Part shown: positions 23,740-35,747 of the stretch, piece by piece
Layout of the letters: every line of letters begins with the position of its first letter
How positions within the stretch are numbered: the stretch's first letter is position 1
NCBI GenBank assembly: GCA_963682025.1
Contig: OY821519.1
Coordinates: forward strand, 106,748,099-106,812,098
Length of the DNA: 64,000 nt
Direction: 5' to 3'
From: Cordilura impudica
Taxonomy: Eukaryota; Arthropoda; Insecta; Diptera; Scathophagidae
Notes under the pieces: generated by a model
Databases searched by the model: none
What the model was told of the DNA's origin: nothing
Seen by the model: the letters and a program-made list of their open reading frames with translations, nothing else
Made by a program: the position numbers and the translations under genes

Positions 23740-24280
23740 TCGGACTCACATGATTTTTTTAAAACTAATTTAATCGTGAACATCACTTTACTCACGTGAC
23801 TTTGTGTGACTATTTTAAAATTAACCTTTGGTCAAAAAAAGTCTATGGACTAAGTTTCAGATTGATTGGATAATGCGAAATGGGGTTTAAATCACTCCAT
23901 GACTGTGCGTGACTATGCGTGACTGTGCGCTACTATGTCAAAGCTAATCTTTTTTTCACAGCAATTGTATGGACAAAGTTTCAGATCGATCCGATGAGGG
24001 GAAGTTAGGTTTTAATCTCTCCGTGAATGTGCGTGACTATGCGTGATTGTGCGTGACTGCGTCAAAGTTAATCTTTTTTCACAGCAAGTGTATGGACCAA
24101 GCTTTAGATCGATCGGAAGAGGCGAAATGACTTTTAGATCACTCCGTGACTGTGCGTGACTATGAGTGACTGTGCGTGACTACCCCAAAATTAATCTGTA
24201 ATCACAGCAAGACTATGCGTGAAGTTTCACATCAACGGGGTTGCCCCACGACAGACAGTCAGAGAGTATAAGTTAAGAGA
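23740..24280 (+). repeat. ~123-bp tandem minisatellite
   Basis: Landmarks 'tatggac' at 23844, 23968 and 24091, and the corresponding variant near 24214, give a period of 123-124 bp. Each unit holds nested GTGCGTGACTATGCGTGACT words and TTTCAGATCGATCGG. The array closes with GACAGACAGTCAGAGAGTAT. It is the inverse of the 6180-6660 array, which marks one dispersed family. Confidence 0.8.
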
Positions 24281-24289
24281 AAGTTTAAA

Positions 24290-25012
24290 CAAGTAAGAAA
24301 GTTATAATCGGCCTAGACCGACTATACGATACCCTATACCATGAGTTAGAGACCCTATTGATTTGGTCCAACTAATTGGATATAAGAAGTAAGCGTAAAC
24401 CAAATTTGAGGGGAATTGTTTTTAATTTTTTTTGGCTGCAGATATGAAAAATTTCATATCGGATGCTATATTTATATGGGGACTAGGTCGAAAAATGGAC
24501 CGATATACACACACCACATTTGAGAAAAATCTGTGCAATATTTTTGTTTTTTGATAGATTTAAGTGAAGAACGGGAAACAGCTCTATATGGGGCCTTTGA
24601 CTAAGAATTGTCCTATAGGGATTTTTTTTTGACTACTGATTAGTCGATATAATAAACACACTAAGATCTATGTGATAGTTTGGATATTATGACAATTTAT
24701 TTCGATTTCATGGGGGTCAGTTGTATGGGGACTAGGTCTGAACATTGACCGAATTTCACCAATTTCAACAGCGTTCATCCTATGGCCAATAAAAGCTCAA
24801 ATTTCATCAAAATATATACATTTTTCCGACCTGTAGTTTGACTACAAGATTTACATGGACACACAGGTTGATGGTCATCGCTAAATCGACTCCGAAAATG
24901 ATTCTGAGTCGATCGGTATAATAAAAGATTGGTCTAGGTCAAATATTTTTGGTAGTTACAAACAGTAGCACAAAGTCATTATACCCAAACCACATAGTGG
25001 TATAGATTATAA
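24290..25012 (-). mobile_element. DINE-1/mini-me-like repeat, copy D
   Basis: It starts ACAAGTAAGAAAGTTATAAT with a one-mismatch palindrome and ends CCACATAGTGGTATAGA. The microsatellite has been reduced to 'caggttgatggtcatc', and a small deletion removed sequence near 24510. Confidence 0.85.
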
Positions 25013-25047
25013 AAATATATATTTACACTTATTCTACACAAACAACA

Positions 25048-25840
25048 AACAAGGAAGAAAATTATAGTCGGTCTAGACCGACTATATGATACCCTATACC
25101 ATGCGTTTACAGAACCCAACTCTTCGGTCCAACTAATTGGATGTAGAAAATAAGCGTGAACCAAGTTTGAGTGGCATTATTATTACTTTTTTTGGCTGCA
25201 GATATGAAAAAGTTCATATCGGGTGCTATACTTATATGTGGCCTAGGTCGAAAAATGGACAGATCATGACCATATTTTTAAAGTCACTTATGTATTGAAA
25301 AAATATATACCAACCAAATTTGAGAAAAATGTGTGCAATATTTTGGTTTTTTCATAGATTTAAGAGAAGTTCGAGAAGCAGCTTTATATGGGGGCTATGA
25401 CTAAGAATTGTCCTATAGGGATAAGTTTTGGACTACTCATTAATTAATAGAATAAACACAGAAAACCCAATTTGACTGAGATCTATATGATAATTTGCAA
25501 CTTATGGCAATTTATGTCGATTTCATAGGGGTCATTTGCATGGGGACTAGGTCTGAATATGTTCACCAATTTCAATATCTTTCATCCCATGGCCAATAGA
25601 AGCTAATATGCCAAATTTCATCAAAATATTTTCATATTTGCGACCTGCAGTTTGATTACAAGGTTTACATGGACACACAGACGGACGGACGGACAGACGG
25701 ACATCGATAAGTCAACTCAGAAAATGATTCTAAGTCGATCGGTATAATAAAAGATGGGTCAGGGTCTAATATTTTTGGTAGTTACAAACAGCAGCACAAA
25801 GTCATTATACCCAAACCAAATAGTGGTATAGGGTATAAAA
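25048..25840 (-). mobile_element. DINE-1/mini-me-like repeat, copy E
   Basis: Only 35 bp separate it from copy D, in the same orientation. The full palindrome, the (GGAC)n tract at about 25681-25700 and the TATAGGGTATAAAAA end are all present. Confidence 0.9.
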
Positions 25841-26767
25841 ATCGTACAAAAGCTTCACTTCTTTCACAAAATATCCACGTTAGTGTGAGTGCAGATAATG
25901 TGAGTGTGGTGACACTTTGTTAAAAATTTATAAAAACCGAATCTTTGATAGCCTCGAACCGTATTCGGAACACACTACTTTAACCACGGTTGCCTGCCGT
26001 AAGTGACAAAAAAGAAAACGGATTCGTTGTTGCAACCGAATTTGTTGCCAACCGAATTTCGCTAGTTCCATGAGTTATGTGTGCTATCATATTCTACTAA
26101 TATTCCATATTTACGTGAAATCCCCATTTCTGTAACACTGTTTTTTCAAAAGTTACCAATAAAAATATGTTGACCTAAGTCGTAATGAAGCCCCATTACA
26201 TTTATATAAAAATGATTTTTCTCGAAAGCATGATTTTCGAATTTGGCGGTTAATATTTATGAACACAGATATTATATTATTTTCTTGCGTTTACTAACTT
26301 ATTTAATATGTATTACCGTAACTTCGTAAGGGCAATTAATATTATATATAAATTAGATTCTTAGTTGATATAATGGAAATAATAATTTTAATTATTGATT
26401 GTCCAATCATTGATCGGGAATTTTACTAATTCATATGCAATATACAAAAAAATATTTTTTATTTTCTTTTATAATTTCTACATTTTACACTAAATGAAAT
26501 TAAATATATCTCATATGATAATAAAATTAAAAAGTTAACCTGCCTTCATTATTTAATCCCATAAGACAACATGGTTTTTTCTTTCACCAATTTAAAATCA
26601 TACCAAATCCGCATATGTATATTGTCTGTTACTATTTATAAAAGAATAGATATTATTATTAAAGTTGTGTCCATTTATAATTCCGGTAGACATAGGATTT
26701 CCTAAAAGTAATAAATCCATTCGGAACTAGGTTTGTCTAGATTTGTAGACTTCTAAAATATATCTCA
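25841..26767. other. AT-rich non-coding stretch
   Basis: Nothing recognised. Confidence 0.4.
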
Positions 26768-27222
26768 CTAGATGTAACCCGGTGTGCTTCGCTACACCCT
26801 CCCCCTACCCCTCCCCCTTCGGAATCGTTATGAAAGGGCTCACGCAAAGTCCCAAGGCTCTCACTAATACAGTAATTCAGATGTATCACATTTAATATTA
26901 AGTTTGTGTGGGGGTACCACGCGCATTTGTCTAATCCCGGCCATTTTTTTGTCTGACTACTCACGTTAATAATAGATTACTTGAGACAAATTTGCAAAGC
27001 TTTCTCTATCGTAGTACTTAATGTATATGATACTAAAAATTTACTATGTATGGGAGTGCCACGACCACTAAAAATATTTAAAAAAATTAAAGCCTGTAGC
27101 ACTCACATATCCGCGGTAAGACTATGTGAAAATTTCAGGAAGATCATATGAGTAGTTACGGAGATTACCCCCTACAAACAAACAAACAAACAAATATTAC
27201 CTCTTTGTTATGTTAGTATAGA
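26768..27222 (-). mobile_element. complete small non-autonomous Helitron
   Basis: Read on the minus strand it begins TCTATACTAACATAAC, followed by AAAGAGGTAAT and a (GTTT)n tract. It ends with the hairpin GGTGTAGCGAAGCACACC about 9 nt before CTAG. The host bases are A before TC and T after CTAG, the Helitron A|T insertion rule. At 455 bp with no ORF, it needs helicase supplied in trans. The inside holds three units of the 'GTGCCACGCCCACT' repeat found in the neighbouring array. Confidence 0.85.
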
Positions 27223-27289
27223 TTATTAGTATCGATTTTTTATTTCATTGCTTGCTGATGCTGATATACAATGTTTTTTGTTTTTTCAT

Positions 27290-27400
27290 TCGGTACAACA
27301 ATTATCAGATTTTTCGGCGTTCCTACCCTGGAGCAAAAGGTACATGTATCTGCCCATGAGAAGAAGATGGATTATCCATATTAGATCTGGCAACACTTAA
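27290..27400 (-). pseudogene. scrap of Helitron helicase C-terminus
   Basis: The minus-strand translation contains DNPSSSHGQIHVPFAPG. This corresponds to the 'L/DxPxFSHGQLYVAxSR' block at the end of Pif1-like Helitron helicases. Only this block is readable. Confidence 0.5.
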
Positions 27401-27609
27401 CTATTGGCCCTGAACTTAGAATATCATTTGGCATTTTTCTTTTTAGCGATTTTTGATATTGTCCATTTTTGATTTTGAAGATTTTTGTTTTTGGGCGATT
27501 TTGATTTTTCTCGATTTTTGGGTTTGGCCATTTTTGGTTTTGGCGATATATTTTCCACGACAAATCACATTGATAACTAATGAACTTGTCAAAAGACTGT
27601 CGCTTTCGT

Positions 27610-29176
27610 AGTGCTTCATATTTTTTACATAGGAGGTGCCACGCCCACTAAACCCATCCCGCCCAATTTTTATTGGACTACTCAAATTAATATCTGATGG
27701 ACTCATGCAAAATGTAGAGTCTTTCCCTTTTACATTACACCAGTTATATGATATTAGATATTTACTTTGCATGGGCGATGCTACGCCCACTGCTTCGATC
27801 ACGCCCATTTTTTTCTTCGACTAATCACACAAAGAACCTATGGGCTCACGCAAAGCCACAAAGCTCTCTCTTTTACAGTACTCCAGAAATATGATATTAA
27901 ATTTTTACTTTGTATAGGTGGTGCCACGCCCACTGCTCCTATCACGCCCATTTTTTGTCTAACTAATCAAATGAATACCTTATGGGCTCACACAAAGTCC
28001 CAAGACTCTCACTATTACAGTACTTCAGATATATGGCAATTTATATTTACTTTGTATGGCAGGTGCCACGCCTATTGGTCCGATACTGCCCATTTTGCAT
28101 CCGACTACTCACATTAATAATAAGTGACATCAAAAAAAATTTAAAAGCTCTATCTATCACAGCACTCGAGATATATAATATTGAACTATTACTTGTATGG
28201 GAGGTACCACGCTCACTTATCCGATCCCGCCCATTTCCGGCGTAGGTAGTAATATTAACAATAGGTGACCTCACACAAATTTGCAAAGCTCTCTCTATCA
28301 TAGTACTCAATATATGTATATGATATTAAAAATTTACTTTGTGTAGGAGGTGGCACGCCCACTGAAAATATTTTAAAAAAATATAGCCTATAGCACTTCC
28401 CATATCCGCAGTAAGACTCTCTGAAAATTTCAAGAAGATCAGATGAGTAGTTACGGAGATTACCTCCTACAAACAAACAAACAAACAAACAAACAAACAA
28501 ACAAACAAACAAACACACATTACCTCTTTATAATATTAGTATAGATGGGCGGTGCCACGCCCACTGCTCCGATCACGCCCATTTTTTGTGTAACTAATCA
28601 TATGAATAACTTATGGGTTCACACAAAGTCCCAAGACTCTCACTATAACAGTACTCCAGATATATGGCATTTTATATTTTATTTGTATGGCAGGTGCTAC
28701 GTCTATTGGTCCGATCCTGCCCATTTTTTGTCCGACTGCTCACATTAATAATAGGTGCCATCAGACAAATTTGAAAAGCTCTCTCTGTCACAGTACTCGA
28801 GATATATAACATTGAATTATTACTTGTATGGGAGGTACCATGCCCACTTCTCCGATCCCGCCCATTTCCGGCGTGGCTACTAATATTAACAATAGGTGAC
28901 CTCACACATATTTGCAAAGCTCTCCCTATCATAATTCTCAATATATGCATATGATATTAAAAATTTACTTTGTGTGGGAGGTGCCACGCCCACTAAAAAT
29001 ATTGAAAAAAATTATAGCCTATAGCACTTCCCATATCCGCAGTAAGACTCCGTGAAAATTTCAGGAAGATCAGATGGCTAGTTACGGAGATTACCTCCTA
29101 CAAACAAACAAACAAACAAACAAACAAACAAACAAACAAACAAACACACATTACCTCTTTATAATATTAGTATAGA
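27610..29176 (-). repeat. Helitron-derived array of ~140-bp units, block-duplicated
   Basis: About ten units each carry, in plus orientation, a 'TGGGAGGTGCCACGCCCACT' core, then CGCCCATTTTTTG and 'caaagtcccaagactctcac'. 27917-28545 and 28546-29176 are a direct ~630-bp duplication. Each block ends in a (CAAA)n tract (28470-28516, 29102-29146) and the inverted Helitron 5' end (ATTAGTATAGA at 28535-28545 and 29166-29176). This is therefore one Helitron body with amplified internal units and two adjacent 5' termini. No coding capacity. Confidence 0.8.
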
Positions 29177-30849
29177 TTGAAAAAAGTGTCAACCTAATGT
29201 AATCTATATATTTTCTTAATAAATTTAAAGTTGATCCATAAAAAAGTCATAGAGATGTAAAGAAGAAAAGAAGAACAACAACAGCGAACATTTAAAATCA
29301 AGTAGAACATGTTAGTTTGGTCTTTCGGTCGAGTTAGTTGAGTTTGTAAATTTTGTGGCAAAAATATAACCATGAATGAAAAGAGAAGAAAAGAAATTAA
29401 AAGAAAAGAAAGAGTAAACAAACAATCAGTAAACTGGGTTTCTGATGCCGTATTTAAAATGTAATAACTGCATTTTGTTAATGAAACTTTAAGTGAAAAA
29501 ATGCGACACAAAACTTTACAAAATAAACACACACAACCACACTTACGAATACTGTGTACGTGCGATATAAGCTTGCTTAATATTCCCGGACATATACGAA
29601 CACAGCCACAAATACATTTACACTTGTAAACGTACATAAATACTTTTTATTGAAGTTTATTGTTCGCTCTCATGTTCATTTGTGTAGATTCGTATACATA
29701 AGTTTGTGTGTAAGATACCATAATCTTTACTTGGTATTCATACCACACTAATGTGTTGACTTTTTTTTCCCATTTTTTTAGCCAACTTTTAAATCAACAT
29801 TTAAAATTACACGTACAAACATACGTATGTGCGTAAATGTATTCAAGTACTAAAGTAAAATTTCATGAAAAAATCAACATTTAATTATAATTCATGCATA
29901 TGAGTACTGTTTTAACACGATTTCACTTTGGTTGAAAAAAAGTTTAAAAAAAGAAAAAAACCAAATGACTTTATACTTCTGTTGTAGTGGTTTCTTTTTG
30001 AATTGACAGAAATTTATTCAACTACTTATAACATTATGTCTGGGCAAGAGTTGTAAAAAAAAAACTTAATAGCTTTATATAAAATATTTATTGTGAACAA
30101 TGTATTATTATTGTTAAAGAACTTAAGCATATAAAATTATTTTGTACCCTGTAGTCTTTTGTGACAATACTTTTAACAGTTTTTATACTTGGTACACTCA
30201 TAGCTGTGACCACTTCAGGCCTAAAATGGTTATACCTTAAGGCTTTAAGAGACTTAAAGAAAAATATTTTATATTACAGGATTTTGCTTTATGACTCTAA
30301 AATAGTGATCATTTATTTAATTGTTTAGCGTTGTCAAAAAAAAAAAAAAAATAAGAAAAAACAATTCAGTTGTGCCGGATCTTTGATATCTCCACCTGCG
30401 CCTTAAATTCAATAGTACAATTAATGTTGGGTATGGCTTCCACTTTAAAACTGTTGCCGATACTTAAACTTTAAATTAAAATACTAATTAAATTTTAACT
30501 TAATCGCTTTCCTTTTTTCCGGCTTCTATTGTCATTTCGGGTTATAAAAGACAATAATCATATCGTCTAGAGGAAGAATTAATTATTATCTGAAAATTTT
30601 TTATTATTATTTATCTAACTAGATTAGAAAACGTATAAGTTCCCTAAGTACTACATTGAACACCAATGATACTCATTATTTACGCAGCCGGTGTTATATA
30701 TCCAAAGTTTGATCCCTATAGGAATGTTTTACGACCATAGAAATCATACGATAATTCATATCATTCTTCACTAAAAATGCCTAGATATGAATTAAATAGT
30801 AATATGTTAATTTAAGGATACATTTAATACAGCAAAAAGAGGTAAGAAA
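29177..30849. other. non-coding stretch
   Basis: A minus-strand frame (29194-29637, 147 codons) is Cys/Phe/Leu-rich and shows no recognised motif or signal. I do not call it. No repeats were noticed. Confidence 0.4.
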
Positions 30850-31053
30850 CATAAGTTTTGTTTTAGGTCTTAACAACCAGCATAAACGTTTGACCTTCAT
30901 GTTTTGTTGTTCTCCTTTGGCTTTGACGTGTTATTTCCAAGTCATTCTTCTATCCATGTGGATACTAAGGTTTTTAATACAAGTTTTATCAGGAATAACA
31001 TCCCCATTTTAGCTGCTGGACAAGTACATTGCCTCATAGAGAACGTCATGTGG
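30850..31053 (-). pseudogene. Jockey-type LINE reverse transcriptase, 3' part
   Basis: The minus strand encodes HMTFSMRQCTCPA just inside the Transib boundary, then LSIHMDRRMTWK and KVKRLCWLL. This is the post-RT thumb region of Jockey LINEs (xHVTFxxRxxTCPxVxLN...LGxxLDRRLTWKxHI). It is the continuation of the fragment at 35748-36300; the two are separated only by the Transib. The element ends or decays beyond about 30850. Confidence 0.8.
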
Positions 31054-32529
31054 CACAGTGGTTCAAAACCAAAAAAAAGTGGTAATAAGTCTGGAACTTC
31101 TAAACTATTGGTTGGATTGGAATAGTATATTCTAGGCGATTGTAGTCAAGGATATAGGCTTTCAAAATATTTATTTTTGAGATATCCTGTTTAACACAGG
31201 GTGAGCTACAGGGTGCCAAAGTCGAGGTGGAAAATGTTTTCAAAGCTTGTAACTTTTATAAATATGAAGTGATTTTTATGTTTTTTAAATTTTTCCAATA
31301 ACCATTAAATTATTAACAAAAAACATGCCCATACTACCTAGTTATCGCTTATGGTTTAAAAAATATTTGATTTTAAAAATCAACATTTGAACTTTTCACC
31401 AAATTCTTTCTTGGTTTTTCGCAAATAACATTTTTACTAAAACAGATAAAAAAAAATCTAAAAATACGGGGCGATAGCCAGTACTTTTTGAAAAAATATG
31501 TTGAAGTATCTTTTGAATTATTTTAAACCGTTTAGTGAGCACAAAATCTTAAAGTTGACTTTTTGAATCAGGTTCTAAAAAATTGCAAATTTTAGCCAAA
31601 AAATACCCTTCATTCTTTCACTTTTTTCTCACAACCTTGGTAAAACATGTATATATTTTTCTACATATTTTAAAAGAATATGTTTCAAGAATGGTTGTAA
31701 GCGAAATTCTTAGTATTTTTGGACATGCATCCTACGTCCAGCATTGGACGAAATTGGGCAATTTAAAAAAAAAAAAACTAAGTTTTAAAAGTTAATACAA
31801 AAATATCCGCTCGATTTCTTCAAATATTTCACCGCAGTGTTAAAGCTCCAAATATTTTTATTTACTATTTAAAATTTTACTATTTTATTTACTATTTAAA
31901 ATTTATTATTTAAAATTCACCGCCATTACATAAACGTGGTCAGGAGGGCTTAAATGGTGAAAAAAGTCAAATTTTCATACGAATTTTTTTTGTTAACATA
32001 AAAAACATATTAAGATAAGTTGTTTTTATATTTTGTTTATTGATTCAGAGCGGCATTTAAATTATCTAAAACACTTCAAAAAATCATTTTGATAACGTTA
32101 ATAGTTTTTGAGATATTTATATTCAAATTTCAGAAAAAAATATAGAAAAACTATGGTTTTTCGTTTTTTTTGTTTTTTTTGGTAAAGTGTTCCCAAAATT
32201 TTTGAATTTTACTTATTATTATATATATAGTTAAAGAAGACATATTTATCTATTCAACGATATATAACATGTCTATCAAATATATTACAACATGCTGAAA
32301 TAATGACCCCAAACCACACTCCACAGGCAAAAATTTAGCTATTTCTCTATTTGTTCATATAAATGGTCATTTACATAGTGAATGACATATTTTTTTATTG
32401 TTTTTTGGTAAAGGGTTGCATACGTTTTTATTACTTCAAATAATTTTATATATCTTTTCAAAGAAGGTATAATTATAAGTTAATGGTGTATGAAATATTT
32501 ACCTAATGAGTTTCAACTGATCATAAAAT
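31054..32529 (+). repeat. left TIR of Transib
   Basis: It mirrors 34325-35747. An extra ~60 bp of 'tttactatttaaaatt' repeats at 31858-31915 is absent from the right arm. The short frames in the two arms (31583-31795 and 35010-35207) are copies of each other created by the inversion and are not genes. Confidence 0.9.
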
Positions 32530-32530
32530 T

Positions 32531-34154
32531 AAGGATTCTTTTAAATCAGCCTTGACACGCACGCAACCAAAGGAAGCTAAAATTGTAGATGTGTTACCAA
32601 CTGCATCTCCTAAGCGGTTGAAGCGTATGGTGCAAAGTATTTCAACGCCAAAATCGTCAACATCATTTACAGAAGAGGATGCGTTAGCTCTTATTTTAAA
32701 TTTGGGTTTGACAAGAAATAAATATGGTATTTTAAGAAAAGCTCTCAAAGAAAAAGGATTTGATATTTTTCCTACCGGCAGAGCCATAAAGGAAACAAAA
32801 AATAAAATTCTACCATCTAATGTGAAATCCAATACTGAAAGTGCAAATGCTGGATTAGCGGAACTGCTTGAAAAGACTGCATCTAGAATAATATCCACAT
32901 TTAGCAAAGAAGAAATAGAAATATGCAACCATTCAGAAGTTACGTTAATATGTAAATGGTGATGCGATGGAACATCTGGATTTTCTGAGTATAGACAACC
33001 AAGTGGAAGCAATTCAGAAATAGATTTTTCAGCAATTTTTATGACATCATTAGTACCATTAAAAATGAGGCAGTATAATGAGACAAGTTCTTCTTCTAGT
33101 GAGAGAGAATATCAGGACATATGGACACCCGGATCTAAGTTTCTATGTCGGCCAATCCGATTTGAGTACACAAAGGAAGACAAAATTACAACACAAAGCT
33201 TAGTGAGTTCAATAAATCAGGAAATTTCGAGATTGTCTCCAGTTTTTTGTGGAAATATCTGGAAGTGGCATTAAAGTGTTATTTCAACCACTTTTTACAA
33301 TGATTGATGGGAAATTAGCCAATGCCGTTACAGATATAACATCTACTTTGAAATGTAATATATGCGGAAAGGAAAGTTCAGAATTTCATAACAGTTGTGA
33401 TGAAATTCCTATTAATGAAAATGCTTTAAAATTTGGAATATTACCACTTCATGCAAGAATACGAAATATCGAATATTGCTTGCATCTCGCATATACCAGT
33501 TAAAAATAATACTGATCTACACGCCATACGAAAAACTGAGAAGAAAAGAATTCTGGATGAATTTAAAATGCAAATTGGTCTAATTGTCGATAAGCCTCTT
33601 TGTGGCTATGGAAGTTCAAATGATGGTAATACAGCAAGACGTTTCTTTGAAGATCCCGAAACTACTTCATTGATTACTGGCATTGACACGGCTTTAATCG
33701 CACGGTTTAAAATAATATTAGCTGTCATTAATAGTAAACAACAAATTAATGCGAAGAAATTGAAAATATATGCTAGTGGAACTAAGGAATTAATCATGAA
33801 CTTATATCCTTGGAGGCCAATGACACCAACTGTACACAAAGTATTAGCTCATGGGAAAGAAATAATACAAAATAGCATCCTGCCCTTGGGAGAACTGACT
33901 GAAGAAGCACAAGAAGCTAGAAACAGAGATGTCAAACACTTTAGACTTTTTAATACAAGAAAATTTAGCAAAGAAGCCCAAAATTCCGATTTAATGGAAT
34001 ATTTATTGATATCATCAGATCCAGTAATATACTCCATAAAAAAAAATGGTTACCAAAAATAAGGCTTGAAATAGAAAATGATGATTCCGAAGCTATGGAT
34101 ATAAAATATCTTTTATCTTTTGATATTTCTGATTGTTTTGTAGAAAATAACTAG
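32531..34154 (+). pseudogene. Transib (RAG1-core-related) transposase, broken
   Basis: DDE transposase homologous to the RAG1 catalytic core. N-terminal part 32552-32962, then in-frame TGA at 32960-32962 inside the K-W-x-C-D-G-T-S-G motif; the first catalytic Asp is codon 32966-32968. 33041-33245 carries LCRPIRFEYTKED. After a frameshift near 33245, TMIDGKLANAVTDITSTLKC holds the second Asp, followed by the CNICG zinc-binding pair. A further frameshift near 33500 leads to 'LIVDKPLCGYGSSNDGNTAR' and 'LYPWRPMTPTVHKVLAHG'. The segment 'LGELTEEAQEARNRDVKHFR' contains the catalytic Glu. A poly-A slip at 34036-34043 shifts the final 35 codons, stopping at 34154. All three acidic residues survive, but one stop and three frameshifts kill the gene. 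No in-frame ATG is evident, so the first exon is unclear. Confidence 0.88.
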
Positions 34155-34324
34155 TAAACAAGCAGAAAATTGTTATGTAATTTTAAGCTTATTATAAAAC
34201 AAATAAAAAAATACTCATTAAAAAAAAATTTAGTTATATTTGTTATTTAATAATGAAAATATCTTAGGCATTAGCTTTTTACCTGGTTTTTTTTTTATAA
34301 AATCAGCATTAGAGTTTCGGGCAA

Positions 34325-35747
34325 TTATATGATCAGTTGAAACTCATTAGGTAAATATTTCATACACCATTAACTTATAATTATACCTTCATTGAAAAGA
34401 TATATAAAATTATTTGAAGTAATAAAAACGTATGCAACCCTTTACCAAAAAACAATAAAAAAATATGTCATTCACTATGTAAATGACCATTTATATGAAC
34501 AAATAGAGAAATAGCTAAATTTTTGCCTGTGGAGTGTGGTTTGGGGTCATTATTTGAGCATGTTGCAATATATTTGATAGACATGTTATATATCGTTGAA
34601 TAGATAAATATGTCTTCTTTAACAATATATATAATAATAAGTAAAATTCAAAAATTTTGGGAACACTTTACCAAAAAAAAACAAAAAAAACGAAAAACCA
34701 TAGTTTTTCTATATTTTTTTCTGAAATTTGAATATAAATATCTCAAAAACTATTAACGTTATCAAAATGATTTTTTGAAGTGTTTTAGATAATTTAAATG
34801 CCGCTCTGAATCAATAAACAAAATATAAAAATAACTTATCTTAATATGTTTTTTATGTTAACAAAAAAATTCGTATGAAAATTTGACTTTTTTCACAATT
34901 TAAGCGGTGAATTTTATTGCGGCAAGTAAATAAAAATATTTGGAGCTTTAACACTGCGGTGAAATATTTGAAGAAATCGAGCGGATATTTTTGTATTAAC
35001 TTTTAAAACTTAGTTTTTTTTTTTTAAATTGCCCAATTTCGTCCAATGCTGGACGTAGGATACATGTCCAAAAATACTAAAAAATTCGCTTACAACCATT
35101 CTTGAAACATATTCTTTTAAAATATGTAGAAAAATATATACATGTTTTAACAAGGTTGTGAGAAAAAAGTGAAAGAATGAAAGGTATTTTTTGGAAAAAA
35201 TTTGCAATTTTTAGAACCTGATTCAAAAAGTCAAATTTAAGATTTTGTGCTCACTAAACGGTTTGAAGTAATTCAAAAAATACTTCAACATATTTTTTCA
35301 AAAAGTACTGGCTATCGCCCCGTATTTTTAGATTTTTTTTTATCTATTTTAGTAAAAATGTTATTTGCGAAAAACCAAGAAAGAATTTGGTGAAATGTTC
35401 AAATGTTGATTTTTAAAATCAAATATTTTTTAAACCGCAAGCGACAACTAGATAGTACACACATGTTTTTTTGTTAACAATTTAATGGTTATTGGAAAAA
35501 TTTAAAAAACGTAAAAATCACTTCATATTTATAAAAGTTACAAGCTTTGAAAGCATTTTCCACCTCGTGGTGGTCGACTTTGGCACCCTGTAGCTCACCC
35601 TGTGTTACAACAGGGTATCGCAAAAATAAATATTTTGAAAGCATATATCCTTGACTACAATCGCCTGGAATATACTATTCCAATCCAACCAATAGTTTAG
35701 AAGTTCCAGACTTATTACCACTTTTTTTTTGGTTTTGAATCACTGTG
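34325..35747 (-). repeat. right TIR of Transib
   Basis: Inverted partner of 31054-32529, estimated above 90% identical by eye apart from the missing ~60-bp block. Its inner edge is the shared word CAGTTGAAACTCATTAGGTA. Confidence 0.9.

Larger units (their letters stand above)
31054..35747 (+). mobile_element. Transib transposon with very long TIRs
   Basis: The ends are CACAGTGGTTCAAAACC at 31054 and, inverted, CACTGTG at 35741-35747 preceded by GGTTTTGAAT. The heptamer equals the consensus V(D)J recombination signal heptamer, as known for Transib termini. Both sides carry TGTGG (31049-31053, 35748-35752), the 5-bp duplication expected of Transib. The insertion interrupts a Jockey reverse transcriptase on the other strand. 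The TIRs are about 1476 and 1423 bp, and the transposase relic lies between them. Confidence 0.9.

Noticed and set aside
28470..28516. (CAAA)n tracts as a CRISPR-like array
   Set aside because: Simple tetranucleotide repeat inside a Helitron 5' end; no spacers and a eukaryotic context.
29194..29637. 147-codon minus-strand ORF rich in Cys, Phe, Leu
   Set aside because: Looks membrane-like, but the pattern is explained by poly-purine DNA on the opposite strand; no conserved motif or start context.
31061..31092. 12- or 23-bp-spaced nonamer next to the Transib heptamer
   Set aside because: Positions after 12 or 23 bases read AAAAAAGTG and AATAAGTCT; neither is a convincing ACAAAAACC-type nonamer.
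30904..31125. 73-codon plus-strand ORF
   Set aside because: It is antisense to the Jockey fragment and crosses the Transib boundary, so it is a shadow frame.
31583..31795. 70-codon ORF, with a near-identical one at 35010-35207
   Set aside because: The pair are mirror copies created by the Transib TIRs; composition is that of AT-rich non-coding DNA and no motif is present.
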